Position numbers and translations under genes: made by a program
Assembly (NCBI RefSeq): GCF_019969685.1
Contig: NZ_JAHXYZ010000004.1
Coordinates: 124,001-188,000, forward strand
Reading direction: 5' to 3'
DNA from: Microbacterium sp. EST19A
Lineage (GTDB): Bacteria > Actinomycetota > Actinomycetes > Actinomycetales > Microbacteriaceae
Length of the DNA: 64,000 bases
Shown: positions 49,644 through 58,169 of the stretch, piece after piece
Layout: each line of letters begins with the position of its first letter
How positions within the stretch are numbered: position 1 is the first letter of the stretch
The notes under the pieces: model-generated
What the model was told of the DNA's origin: nothing
The model's input: the letters and a program-made list of their open reading frames with translations, nothing else
Databases searched by the model: none

Positions 49644-51329
49644 TCAGGAGCGCTCGTCGAGCAGGGCCCGGACGCCGGCCTCGAGATCGGCCACGGCCGC
49701 CAGCGCACCCTCGGCGGACTCCGCGCGGGCGTCGATGTAGACCTTGAGCTTGGGCTCGGTGCCGCTCGGACGCACGATCACGCGGGAGCCGTCGGTGAGG
49801 CGGTACCGGAGCACGTCGCCGGAGGGCTGCCCCGGACGTCCGTGCAGCAGGTCTTCCGCCGAGGCGATCGAGCGCCCGGCGATCTGCGTCGGCGGCAGGG
49901 TGCGCAGAGCCAGCATGACGTTCCCGATGACCGAGACGTCTTCGACGCGCACCGACACCTGTCCGCTCGCGAAGTGCCCGTACGTCTCTCCGAACTCGCG
50001 GAGCAGGTCGGCCAGTGTCGCGCCCCGCCCGTGCGCCTCGGCGGCGAGTCCGAGGATCGCGATCGCCGCGGAGATGCCGTCCTTGTCGCGGACGGTCTCC
50101 GGATTCACGAGGTATCCGAGGGCCTCCTCGAAGCCGAAGGCGATGCCCGGCGCGCGGGAGATCCACTTGAACCCCGTCAGCGTCTCGTGGAAGTCGAGGC
50201 CGTGATGCGCGGCGACCGCGGCGAGGCCCGGCGAAGAGACCAGCGAGCACGCGAGGGAGGCGCCGGGCGTTCCTGCCGCCGCGCGCGCCGCGCGAGCCCC
50301 GAGCAGCAGCCCGACCTCGTTGCCGGTGAGCCGTCGCCAGCCGCCGGGCGTCGACTCGTCGGGGATCGCGAGCGCGAGGCGATCGGCATCCGGATCGTTC
50401 GCCAGGATGAAGTCGGCCTTGGCCCGTCGGGCCGTGGCGAAGGAGAGATCCATCGCCCCCGGCTCCTCCGGGTTGGGGAACGACACCGTGCGGAAGGTGG
50501 CATCAGGAGTGAGCTGCTCGTCGACGACGACGGGCTGCGGATAGCCGGCGGAGGTCAGGATGCGCGACAGCGTCTCCCAGCCCACGCCGTGCATCGCGGT
50601 GTAGACCCAGCGCAGCTCGGAGGCGTCTGCCGGCGCGGGTGCCACGGCCGCCGTGGCCGCGATGTAGGCCTCGACGATGTCTTCGCCCGCGGTCTCGTAC
50701 GCGGTCGAACGGGGAAGACCCACCGCATCCCCGGCATCCGCGATGCGCTGGATGTGCGCGGCGATCTCGGCATCCGCCGGCGCGACGATCTGCGAGCCCT
50801 GATCGGCTCCGCCGAGGTACACCTTGTAGCCGTTGTCGTTGGGCGGGTTGTGGCTGGCGGTCACCATGACACCGGCATCCGCGCCGAGGTGCCGCACCGC
50901 GAAGGCGAGCACCGGGGTCGGCAGCAGCCGGGGGAGCAGGATGGCGCGCAGGCCGGCACCCGCGAACAGCTCGGCCGAGTCTGCGGCGAAGACGCGGGAG
51001 TTGCGGCGACCGTCGTAGCCGATCACCACGGTCGGGGTCCCGCCCCTCGCCTTCTCGTTCAGGTACGCGGCGAATCCGGCGGCTGCCTGCGCGACGAGCA
51101 CACGGTTCATCCGGTTGCTGCCGGCACCGAGCTCGCCGCGGAGCCCGGCGGTGCCGAAGGCGAGACGCGTGCGGAAGCGGTCGTCGAGGCCGGCGATGGC
51201 TTCGCCATCGCCGCCGGCGGCGCGGGTGATCAGACCGGCGAGCTCATCCCGTGTCTCGTGATCAGGGTCCTGTCGCAGCCAGGCGCGGGCCGTCGCGAGG
51301 AGTTCCTCGCTCACACGCTCCTCGCTCAC
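49644..51329 (-). CDS. Phospho-sugar mutase (phosphoglucomutase/phosphomannomutase family)
   Basis: This 561-residue alpha-D-phosphohexomutase-family enzyme has the phosphoserine loop VTASHNPPNDNGYK (Ser ~156), the metal site NDPDADRLALAI, the sugar-specificity GFEEALGYL and the phosphate site RPSGTEPKLK. GTG 51329 overlaps the PNP stop by 4 bases. Its homologue in M. tuberculosis (pmmB) is likewise next to deoD. In this context it could act as a phosphopentomutase, converting ribose-1-phosphate to ribose-5-phosphate; no separate deoB is seen. Confidence 0.92.
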   Translation of the reverse strand: MSEERVSEELLATARAWLRQDPDHETRDELAGLITRAAGGDGEAIAGLDDRFRTRLAFGTAGLRGELGAGSNRMNRVLVAQAAAGFAAYLNEKARGGTPTVVIGYDGRRNSRVFAADSAELFAGAGLRAILLPRLLPTPVLAFAVRHLGADAGVMVTASHNPPNDNGYKVYLGGADQGSQIVAPADAEIAAHIQRIADAGDAVGLPRSTAYETAGEDIVEAYIAATAAVAPAPADASELRWVYTAMHGVGWETLSRILTSAGYPQPVVVDEQLTPDATFRTVSFPNPEEPGAMDLSFATARRAKADFILANDPDADRLALAIPDESTPGGWRRLTGNEVGLLLGARAARAAAGTPGASLACSLVSSPGLAAVAAHHGLDFHETLTGFKWISRAPGIAFGFEEALGYLVNPETVRDKDGISAAIAILGLAAEAHGRGATLADLLREFGETYGHFASGQVSVRVEDVSVIGNVMLALRTLPPTQIAGRSIASAEDLLHGRPGQPSGDVLRYRLTDGSRVIVRPSGTEPKLKVYIDARAESAEGALAAVADLEAGVRALLDERS

Positions 51330-52159
51330 AGGGCCTCGACCACCCTGGCGAGGAGCGCGGAGATCACGGGCTCGGCCTCGCGGCCCGCCTCGATGACCTC
51401 GGCGTGGCTGAGCGGGGTCTGCTGGATGCCGGCGGCGAGGTTCGTGATGAGCGAGAAGCCGAGGATCTCCATGCCGGCCTCGCGGGCCGCGATCGCCTCG
51501 AGAGCGGTCGACATGCCCACGATGTTCCCGCCGATGGCCTTCGCCATCTGCACCTCGGCCGGCGTCTCGTAGTGCGGGCCGCGGAACTGCGTGTACACGC
51601 CCTCGTCGAGGCTCGGGTCGATCGAACGCGCGATGTCGCGCAGACGCTTCGCGTACAGGTCGGTGAGGTCGATGAACGTGGCGCCTTCGAGCGGCGAGTC
51701 CGCCGTGAGGTTGATGTGATCGCTGATCAGCACCGGCTGCCCGGGCTTCCAGGTCTCGCGGATGCCACCGGCGCCGTTGGTGAGCACCATGATGTTCGCC
51801 CCCGTGGCGGCGGCGGTGCGCACGCTGTGCACGACCCGGCGCACGCCGTGGTCCTCGTAGTAGTGGGTGCGCGCGCCGATCACGAGGACGTTCTTCCCAC
51901 CGGGAGTGCGGATGCTGCGGAGTGTGCCGACGTGACCCTCCAAGGCGGGCTTCGAGAATCCGGTGACCTCGGTGGCGGGGATCGTGGCGACCGTCTCGCC
52001 GATGATGTCGGCGGCCTTGCCCCAGCCGCTGCCGAGCGTGAGGGCGATGTCGTGGTGCTCGACTCCGGTCAGGCGCGCGATGTCGGCGGCGGCCTGGGTG
52101 GCGACCTCGAACGGGTTCGCGGTCGGGTCGTCGAGAGGGTTGCTGTGGGTTTCGGGCAT
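51326..52159 (-). CDS. Purine-nucleoside phosphorylase
   Basis: This 277-residue trimeric-type PNP cleaves inosine/guanosine to base and ribose-1-phosphate. It has TLGSGWGKAAD (phosphate loop), ARTHYYEDHG, VLTNGAGGI, FRGPHYETPAE and the base-binding SLITNLAAG. ATG 52159 has TAGAGT 6 bases upstream. It opens the PNP-mutase-HPr operon and complements add and deoA located about 15 kb away. Confidence 0.95.
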   Translation of the reverse strand: MPETHSNPLDDPTANPFEVATQAAADIARLTGVEHHDIALTLGSGWGKAADIIGETVATIPATEVTGFSKPALEGHVGTLRSIRTPGGKNVLVIGARTHYYEDHGVRRVVHSVRTAAATGANIMVLTNGAGGIRETWKPGQPVLISDHINLTADSPLEGATFIDLTDLYAKRLRDIARSIDPSLDEGVYTQFRGPHYETPAEVQMAKAIGGNIVGMSTALEAIAAREAGMEILGFSLITNLAAGIQQTPLSHAEVIEAGREAEPVISALLARVVEAL

Positions 52160-52165
52160 GGATCC

Positions 52166-52171
52166 ACTCTA
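52166..52171 (-). promoter_or_regulatory. -10 box TAGAGT, leaderless start of the PNP gene
   Basis: TAGAGT on the minus strand is followed by 6 bases (GGATCC) and ATG 52159. Confidence 0.55.
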
Positions 52172-52216
52172 GGAAGGTGCAGGCTCGGGGGCCAGGATTG
52201 CGGAAGAATGGATTCC

Positions 52217-53656
52217 ATGACTTCCACCCCTTTCGAGCGCACTCAGCGCGTCGCCGTGCTCGGCGGCGGTCCCGGCGGATACGAGGCGGCCCTCGCGGCC
52301 GCTCAGCTCGGAGCCGAGGTGACGCTGATCGAGCGCGTGGGCGTCGGCGGGGCCGCCGTCCTGACGGATGTCGTGCCCTCCAAGAGCCTCATCGCCACGG
52401 CCGACGCGGCCGTCGCGATCTCCGAGGCGAGCGACCTCGGCGTGAACTTCTACGTGAAGGGCGACCACGGGAAGCCGCTCAAGCCCGAGATCGCGATCAA
52501 CCTCGCCGCGGTGAACAAGCGGCTCCTCGCACTCGCCGGCCAGCAGTCGGAGGACATGCGCTCCACTCTCCTGGAGGCGGGCGTGCGCATGCTCTCCGGA
52601 CACGGCCGGCTCGAGGGCGCGAACGCGATCATCGTCTCGACCGGTCAGGGCGGCACGGACTTCGACCGGGTGGAGGCCGACACGATCATCGTGGCCGTCG
52701 GCGCCGCCCCTCGCGAGCTCGATTCCGCGAAGCCCGACGGCAAGCGCATCCTGACCTGGACGCAGCTGTACGACATGAAGGCACTGCCCGAGCACCTGAT
52801 CGTGGTCGGGTCCGGTGTCACCGGCGCGGAGTTCGCCTCCGCCTACATGAACCTCGGCGCGAAGGTCACGCTCATCTCGAGCCGCGAGCAGGTGCTCCCG
52901 GGTGAGGACAAGGACGCGGCGAGCGTTCTCGAGAAGGTCTTCAAGCGCGGTGGGATGACCGTGCTCTCCAAATCCCGCGCCGACAGGGTCGAGGCGACGA
53001 AGGAGGGCGTGACGGTCACGCTCTCCGACGGGCGCACGGTCGAGGGCAGCCACTGCCTGATGGCGGTCGGATCGATCCCGAACACCGCGGGCATCGGACT
53101 CGAGGAGGCGGGCATCGAGCTCAACGAGTCGGGGCACGTGCGGGTGAACAAGGTCGCCCGCACCTCGGTGCCGAACGTCTACGCGGTCGGCGACTGCACG
53201 AACTTCTTCCCGCTCGCCTCGGTCGCGTCCATGCAGGGACGCACCGCGGTGTTCCACGCGCTGGGTGACATCGTGATCCCGCTCGAGCTGATCAAGATCA
53301 CCTCGAACATCTTCACCGCCCCCGAGATCGCGACCGTCGGCTACTCGGAGAAGGACGTGGAGGACGGCATCGCCGACGGCCTCGTCTACAAGCTGCCGCT
53401 CGCCGCGAACCCCCGCGCGAAGATGATGGGGATCAAGGACGGCTTCGTGAAGATCATCGCTCGCAAGGGCTCCGGCACGGTGATCGGCGGCGTGATCGTG
53501 GCCCCGAAGGCCTCCGAGCTCATCTACCCGATCGCGGTGGCCGTCGAACGGCGCCTCACGGTGGATCAGGTCTCCCGCGTCTTCGCCGCGTACCCCTCGC
53601 TGTCGAGCAGCATCACCGACGCCAGCCGCGCGATGCACCTCGGCTACATCTCCTGA
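52217..53656 (+). CDS. lpdA: LpdA-like NAD(P)H dehydrogenase (lipoamide-dehydrogenase fold without redox cysteines)
   Basis: This 479-residue two-dinucleotide flavoprotein has FAD site LGGGPGGYEAALAA, NAD(P) site GSGVTGAEFAS, second FAD motif YAVGDCTNF and the interface domain. The CxxxxC disulfide of true dihydrolipoamide dehydrogenase is missing: the equivalent stretch reads GGAAVLTDVVPSKS. The catalytic His-Glu of the C-terminus is also absent (YPSLSSS). This matches LpdA of M. tuberculosis (Rv3303c), a quinone reductase. ATG 52217 is chosen because GGAAGAA is well spaced; ATG 52208 is too close to it. Confidence 0.9.
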   Translation: MTSTPFERTQRVAVLGGGPGGYEAALAAAQLGAEVTLIERVGVGGAAVLTDVVPSKSLIATADAAVAISEASDLGVNFYVKGDHGKPLKPEIAINLAAVNKRLLALAGQQSEDMRSTLLEAGVRMLSGHGRLEGANAIIVSTGQGGTDFDRVEADTIIVAVGAAPRELDSAKPDGKRILTWTQLYDMKALPEHLIVVGSGVTGAEFASAYMNLGAKVTLISSREQVLPGEDKDAASVLEKVFKRGGMTVLSKSRADRVEATKEGVTVTLSDGRTVEGSHCLMAVGSIPNTAGIGLEEAGIELNESGHVRVNKVARTSVPNVYAVGDCTNFFPLASVASMQGRTAVFHALGDIVIPLELIKITSNIFTAPEIATVGYSEKDVEDGIADGLVYKLPLAANPRAKMMGIKDGFVKIIARKGSGTVIGGVIVAPKASELIYPIAVAVERRLTVDQVSRVFAAYPSLSSSITDASRAMHLGYIS

Positions 53657-53665
53657 TACCGACGG

Positions 53666-53697
53666 AAAGGGCGCCCCACCGCGGTGGGGCGCCCTTT
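53666..53697. terminator. Bidirectional terminator between lpdA and the biotin carboxylase gene
   Basis: AAAGGGCGCCCCACC (53666-53680) and GGTGGGGCGCCCTTT (53683-53697) form a perfect 15-base stem with a 2-base loop. A/T ends on both sides suit the two convergent genes. Confidence 0.85.
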
Positions 53698-53711
53698 CTC
53701 GTGTCCGTTCG

Positions 53712-55478
53712 TCAGCTGATCGTGAGCAGCTGGTGGCCGGCGGAGACGGTCGACCCGGCATCCGCGTTGATGTTGCCCACGACACCGTCCTTGTGCGCCT
53801 GCAGCGGCTGCTCCATCTTCATCGCCTCCAGGACGACGACGAGATCGCCCTTGACGACCTGCTGGCCGTCCTCGACCGCGATCTTGACGATCGTCGCCTG
53901 CATGGGCGACTTCACCGCGTCGCCCGAGGCTCCGGCGTTCGCGACGGTGGCGTGGCTGCGGCGCGACGGCGGCACGGCTGCGGGGCGTCCGGCCGTGCCG
54001 GCGGCGACGGCGATGCGATCCGGAAGGCTCACCTCGAGGCGCTTGCCCGCGACCTCGACGACGACCGTGTGCCGCGAGGTGCCCGACTCCGGGGACTCGA
54101 GCTCGCCGTCCCACGGGGGGATGTCGTTCTCGAACTCGGTCTCGATCCAGCGCGTGAAGATGCCGAACTCGCCGTTCTCCGCCGTGAAGGCGGGGTCGCG
54201 CACGACCTTGCGGTGGAAGGGGAGCACGGTCGGCATGCCGGCGACCTCGAACTCGTCGAGGGCGCGTCGCGAGCGCTCCAGCGCCTCCGCGCGGTCCTTG
54301 CCGGTCACGATGATCTTCGCCAGCAGCGAGTCGAACGCGCCGGAGACCGAGTCGCCGGCGGTGACGCCCGAGTCGAGGCGGATGCCGGGACCGCCGAACG
54401 TCTTGAAGACGTGGATCGGTCCGGGCTGGGGGAGGAACCCGCGACCCGGGTCCTCGCCGTTGATGCGGAACTCGATCGAGTGGCCCTGCGGCGTCGGGTC
54501 GTCGTAGTCGATGGTGCCGCCCGCAGCGATGCGGAACTGCTCGCGCACCAGGTCGATGCCGGTGACCTCTTCCGACACGGGGTGCTCGACCTGCAGGCGG
54601 GTGTTGACCTCGAGGAATGAGACCGTACCGTCGGCGCCGATCAGGAACTCGCAGGTGCCGGCGCCCACATAGCCGACCTCTTTCAGGATGGCCTTGGATG
54701 CCGAGTAGAGCAGGTCGTTCTGCTCGGTGGTGAGGAACGGCGCGGGCGCCTCCTCGACCAGCTTCTGGTGGCGGCGCTGCAGCGAGCAGTCGCGCGTCGA
54801 GATGACGACGACGTTGCCCTGGGCATCCGCCAGGCACTGGGTCTCCACGTGGCGGGGCTTGTCGAGGTACTTCTCGACGAAGCACTCTCCGCGCCCGAAG
54901 GCGGCGACCGCCTCACGCGTGGCCGACTCGAACAGCTCGGCGACCTCGTCGAGCTCGCGGGCGACTTTGAGGCCGCGTCCGCCGCCGCCGTAGGCCGCTT
55001 TGATGGCGATCGGCAGGCCGAACTCCTTCGCGAACGCGATGACCTCGTCGGCCGTCTCGACCGGACCGGGCGTGCCGGGAGCCAGCGGTGCGCCGACCTT
55101 CTCGGCGACGTGGCGGGCGGTGACCTTGTCGCCGAGAGCCTCGATGGCCTCGGGCGACGGGCCGATCCAGATCATGCCCGCATCGATCACGGCGCGGGCG
55201 AACTCGGCGTTCTCGGCGAGGAAGCCGTAGCCGGGGTGCACGGCATCCGCCCCGGCCCGACGGGCCACGGAGAGGATCTTCTCGATCTGGAGGTACGTCT
55301 CGGCGCTGGTGGCGCCGCCGAGGGCGTAGGCCTCGTCGGCGAGCCGCGCGTGCAGGGCGTCCCTGTCCTGGTCGGCGTAGACGGCGACCGAGGCGATTCC
55401 GGAGTCTCGGGCGGCGCGGATGATGCGTACGGCGATCTCGCCGCGGTTGGCGATGAGCACCTTGGCGATAGCAGGCAT
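53712..55478 (-). CDS. accA: Acyl-CoA carboxylase alpha chain (biotin carboxylase plus BCCP)
   Basis: This 588-residue protein combines biotin carboxylase (residues 1-450: KVLIANRGEIAVRI, ATP-grasp KAAYGGGGRGLKV, FLEVNTRLQVEHPVSE) with a C-terminal biotinyl domain where EAMKME holds the biotinylated Lys (~555). It is homologous to the actinobacterial AccA3 type, which serves several acyl-CoA carboxylases; the beta subunit is not in this window. ATG 55478 has TAGGCT 7 bases upstream; the open frame extends 17 codons further without support. maf lies upstream on the same strand. Confidence 0.94.
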   Translation of the reverse strand: MPAIAKVLIANRGEIAVRIIRAARDSGIASVAVYADQDRDALHARLADEAYALGGATSAETYLQIEKILSVARRAGADAVHPGYGFLAENAEFARAVIDAGMIWIGPSPEAIEALGDKVTARHVAEKVGAPLAPGTPGPVETADEVIAFAKEFGLPIAIKAAYGGGGRGLKVARELDEVAELFESATREAVAAFGRGECFVEKYLDKPRHVETQCLADAQGNVVVISTRDCSLQRRHQKLVEEAPAPFLTTEQNDLLYSASKAILKEVGYVGAGTCEFLIGADGTVSFLEVNTRLQVEHPVSEEVTGIDLVREQFRIAAGGTIDYDDPTPQGHSIEFRINGEDPGRGFLPQPGPIHVFKTFGGPGIRLDSGVTAGDSVSGAFDSLLAKIIVTGKDRAEALERSRRALDEFEVAGMPTVLPFHRKVVRDPAFTAENGEFGIFTRWIETEFENDIPPWDGELESPESGTSRHTVVVEVAGKRLEVSLPDRIAVAAGTAGRPAAVPPSRRSHATVANAGASGDAVKSPMQATIVKIAVEDGQQVVKGDLVVVLEAMKMEQPLQAHKDGVVGNINADAGSTVSAGHQLLTIS

Positions 55479-55485
55479 GGTTGCC

Positions 55486-55491
55486 AGCCTA
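55486..55491 (-). promoter_or_regulatory. -10 box TAGGCT, leaderless start of the carboxylase gene
   Basis: TAGGCT on the minus strand is separated from ATG 55478 by 7 bases. Confidence 0.5.
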
Positions 55492-55519
55492 GCGAGTAGC
55501 CTCTCGATCCATTTGACGA

Positions 55520-55552
55520 CCCTCCACAAGAAAGTGGCGGAAACGTGGAGGG
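55520..55552 (-). terminator. Hairpin after maf
   Basis: CCCTCCAC (55520-55527) pairs with GTGGAGGG (55545-55552) around a 17-base loop, starting 5 bases after the maf stop. It is a modest terminator candidate that would separate maf from the carboxylase gene. Confidence 0.5.
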
Positions 55553-55556
55553 GAGT

Positions 55557-56195
55557 CTACGACCAGAGGTCCGTCCAGCGGACGCCGAGCTCGCCGGCCA
55601 GACGGCGGATCGCCGACAGGGACATGCCGACGACCGTGGACGGGTCGCCGTCCACACGTGTGATGAACGCGCCCCCGAGGCTGTCGACGGTGAAGGCGCC
55701 GGCCACGTGGAGCGGCTCCCCGGATGCGACGTACGCGGCGATCTCCGCGTCGGAGATGTCGTCGGCGAAGGTGACGGATGCCGAGGCGACCGCGGTCGCC
55801 TCGAGGGGAGCGACGCCGGGGGAGACGCGGAACACGGAGTGCCCGGAATGCAGGACGCCGGTGGCGCCGCGCATCTCGCGCCAGCGGCGGGTCGCCTCCT
55901 CGGGCGTGTACGGCTTGCCGTAGACGCGACCGCCGAGCGCGAACATCGAGTCTCCGCCGATGACGAGGCCGTCGAACTCGCCCTCGTCGGCCAGCCGCCG
56001 CGCGACGTCGGCGGCCTTGGCCCGGGCGAGCAGCAGCACGAGCTCTCCGGGGAGGAGTTCCGTGCCCCGGTCCTCGGCGGACGCGGCGGCGACGGCGTCC
56101 TCATCGACGTCGGGGGAGAGCGTGAGGGGCTCGATCCCCGCCTGTCGCAGCAGCATCAGTCGGGCGGGAGACGTGGAGGCGAGGCAGACGCGCAT
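55557..56195 (-). CDS. maf: Maf-family nucleoside triphosphate pyrophosphatase
   Basis: This 212-residue Maf/HAM1-like nucleotide pyrophosphatase removes non-canonical nucleotides and may affect septum formation. It has CLASTSPARLMLLRQAG at the N-terminus, VIGGDSMFALGG, GKPYTPEEA and GAFITRVDGDPSTVVGMSL. ATG 56195 is chosen; GTG 56204 is a possible alternative. In M. tuberculosis a Maf gene (Rv3282) also lies near accA3. It is divergent from the methyltransferase gene. Confidence 0.92.
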   Translation of the reverse strand: MRVCLASTSPARLMLLRQAGIEPLTLSPDVDEDAVAAASAEDRGTELLPGELVLLLARAKAADVARRLADEGEFDGLVIGGDSMFALGGRVYGKPYTPEEATRRWREMRGATGVLHSGHSVFRVSPGVAPLEATAVASASVTFADDISDAEIAAYVASGEPLHVAGAFTVDSLGGAFITRVDGDPSTVVGMSLSAIRRLAGELGVRWTDLWS

Positions 56196-56206
56196 GTTCA
56201 CCACCG

Positions 56207-56212
56207 TATCCT
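56207..56212 (+). promoter_or_regulatory. -10 box TATCCT, leaderless start at ATG 56219
   Basis: TATCCT is followed by 6 bases (CGAAGG) and ATG 56219. Confidence 0.55.
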
Positions 56213-56218
56213 CGAAGG

Positions 56219-57466
56219 ATGACTTCCTCCCCAGCCGACGTGCTCGAACTCGACATCACCGGGATCGCGCACGGTGGCACGTTCATCGCCCGCCACGAAG
56301 GGCGGGTCGTGTTCGTGTCGGACGCGATCCCCGGGGAGCGCGTGCGTGCGCGGCTCATCGCCCCGCAGGAGGGTGCGGATGCCTCGACGCGCAGCTTCTG
56401 GCGGGCGGAGACGATCGAGGTGCTCGACGCATCCGAGCATCGCCGACCGCATATCTGGGCCGAGGCCGATGTGTCCCGCGATCCGGTCGACCGTCCGGGC
56501 GGTGCCGACCTCGGCCACATCGCTCTCGATCGCCAGCGCACGCTGAAGCGCCAGGTGCTCACCGAAGCCCTGGACCGCTTCGCCGGCGAGGGGCTCGTCG
56601 CCCCGGAGATCGAGGCCGTGGAGTCCGGAGACGGCACCGGATGGCGCACCCGCGTCACCCTGCACGTCGATGAGGCCGGAGAGGTGGGGCCGTTCGCGGC
56701 TCGCAGCCACCGCGTCATCCCCGTCACCTCGTACCCGCTCTCGCGTCCGGCGATCGCCGAGGCCGCGCTCGCGCTGCAGGGCGAGGCGCCGGGGCGCATC
56801 GAGCTCGTCGAACCCGCCGACGGGAAGGTGCGCATCATCCGGCGGGAGGAGACGGAGCGCCCCGCCCGCGTCGCACGCGGCTTCCGGCGCCGCCCCACCC
56901 CTGAGGTGATCCAGGAGGTCATCGGTGACCGGCGCTTCGAGGTCGATTCCACGGGGTTCTGGCAGGTGCACCCGCGAGCGGCATCGGTGCTCGACGCCGC
57001 CGTGTACGGCATCCTCGACGGCCATGTCGACGACGAGAAGACGCACTACGACCTGTACGGCGGCGTCGGACTGTTCGCCGCGACCCTCGCCGACCTCGGC
57101 GGTACGGACATCGTCACGGTCGAGTCGAGCGCCCGCGCCACCGAGCACGCGGCCGCGAACCTCGCCCCGCTCGCCGTCAACGCGGTGACCGCACGCGTCG
57201 ACGCCTTCCTCTCATCCCGCAAGGGGGCCGGTCGCACCGGAGCCGTCATCCTCGACCCGCCGCGTGCGGGAGCGGGACGTCAGGTGGTCGACGCGGTGCA
57301 CGCCCTCGCGCCCGAAGCGATCGCCTACGTCGCCTGCGACCCGGTCGCGCTCGCCCGTGACCTCGGAACATTCCGCTCCCTCGGGTGGAACGTCGACCGC
57401 CTCCGCGGCTTCGATCTGTTCCCGCATTCGCACCATTTCGAGGTCGTCGCGCTGCTCACCCGGTGA
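56219..57466 (+). CDS. TrmA/RlmD-family class I SAM-dependent RNA methyltransferase
   Basis: This 415-residue protein resembles the m5U methyltransferase family. An N-terminal TRAM-like domain (ELDITGIAHGGTFIARHEG) is followed by a region with DRPGGADLGHIA, the SAM-binding DLYGGVGLFAA, ILDPPRAGAGRQV, and the catalytic Cys in YVACDPVALARDL. It lacks the N-terminal iron-sulfur cysteine cluster of RlmD. It probably modifies a uridine in tRNA or rRNA. No ribosome-binding site is needed if the TATCCT promoter gives a leaderless mRNA. Confidence 0.9.
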   Translation: MTSSPADVLELDITGIAHGGTFIARHEGRVVFVSDAIPGERVRARLIAPQEGADASTRSFWRAETIEVLDASEHRRPHIWAEADVSRDPVDRPGGADLGHIALDRQRTLKRQVLTEALDRFAGEGLVAPEIEAVESGDGTGWRTRVTLHVDEAGEVGPFAARSHRVIPVTSYPLSRPAIAEAALALQGEAPGRIELVEPADGKVRIIRREETERPARVARGFRRRPTPEVIQEVIGDRRFEVDSTGFWQVHPRAASVLDAAVYGILDGHVDDEKTHYDLYGGVGLFAATLADLGGTDIVTVESSARATEHAAANLAPLAVNAVTARVDAFLSSRKGAGRTGAVILDPPRAGAGRQVVDAVHALAPEAIAYVACDPVALARDLGTFRSLGWNVDRLRGFDLFPHSHHFEVVALLTR

Positions 57467-57497
57467 GCGCGCTGGCAGGGGCGCTTCCCGGACTCAC

Positions 57498-57503
57498 TAG
57501 GCT
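57498..57503 (+). promoter_or_regulatory. -10 box TAGGCT, leaderless start at ATG 57510
   Basis: TAGGCT is followed by 6 bases (GGGCGG) and ATG 57510. Confidence 0.55.
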
Positions 57504-57509
57504 GGGCGG

Positions 57510-58169
57510 ATGAGCACGGTCGCACTCATCGACGATCACGAGTCCGTTCGCCTCGGTCTCGAGGCCGCCTGCGCGCGCGACGGGCAGACGGTGGTGTTCT
57601 CCGGAAGCACCGTCAGCTCGTACCTCGAGTGGCGCCGCGCGACCGGCGCAGCCCCGTCCGATGTCGTGGTGCTCGACCTCACTCTGGGTGACGGCACGAC
57701 GGTGACCGAGAACGTGCGGTCACTGGTGAGCGACGGCGCGAGCGTGGTGATCCACAGCGTCGCCGACCGCCCCGCCGCCGTGCGCGAAGCGCTCTCCGCA
57801 GGTGCCGCCGGGGTGGTCAGCAAGTCCTCCGCCCTCGACGACGTGCTCGACGCGATCCGCACGGTCGCGCAGGGGGAGGCGCTGAACAACGTCGAGTGGG
57901 CGAGCGCGGTCGACGGCGACCGGGCCTTCGCCGATGCGCAGCTGTCGTCGCGTGAACGCGAGGTGCTCCGCCTGTACGCGACGGGTCTGCCGCTCAAGGC
58001 CGTCGCCGAGCGTCTGGGCGTCGCGTACTCGACGGCGAAGGAGAACATCACCCGGATCCGGGTGAAGTACGTCGAGGTGGGCCGCCCCGCCCCGACCAAG
58101 GTGGACCTCCTCCGCCGGGCCATGGAGGACGGCATCGTCGCCGCCGACGGGGCCGCGAGTGCCCGTTGA
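57510..58169 (+). CDS. NarL/LuxR-type response regulator
   Basis: The 219-residue regulator has a receiver domain (1-125) with LIDDHESVR and phospho-acceptor Asp56 in VVVLDLTLGDG, and an HTH domain (~145-205) with LSSREREVLRLYATGLPLKAVAERLG. The recognition helix region STAKENITRIRVKY varies from the common LuxR HVSNI pattern. It overlaps the kinase gene by 11 bases and opens a three-gene signalling operon. Confidence 0.92.
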   Translation: MSTVALIDDHESVRLGLEAACARDGQTVVFSGSTVSSYLEWRRATGAAPSDVVVLDLTLGDGTTVTENVRSLVSDGASVVIHSVADRPAAVREALSAGAAGVVSKSSALDDVLDAIRTVAQGEALNNVEWASAVDGDRAFADAQLSSREREVLRLYATGLPLKAVAERLGVAYSTAKENITRIRVKYVEVGRPAPTKVDLLRRAMEDGIVAADGAASAR

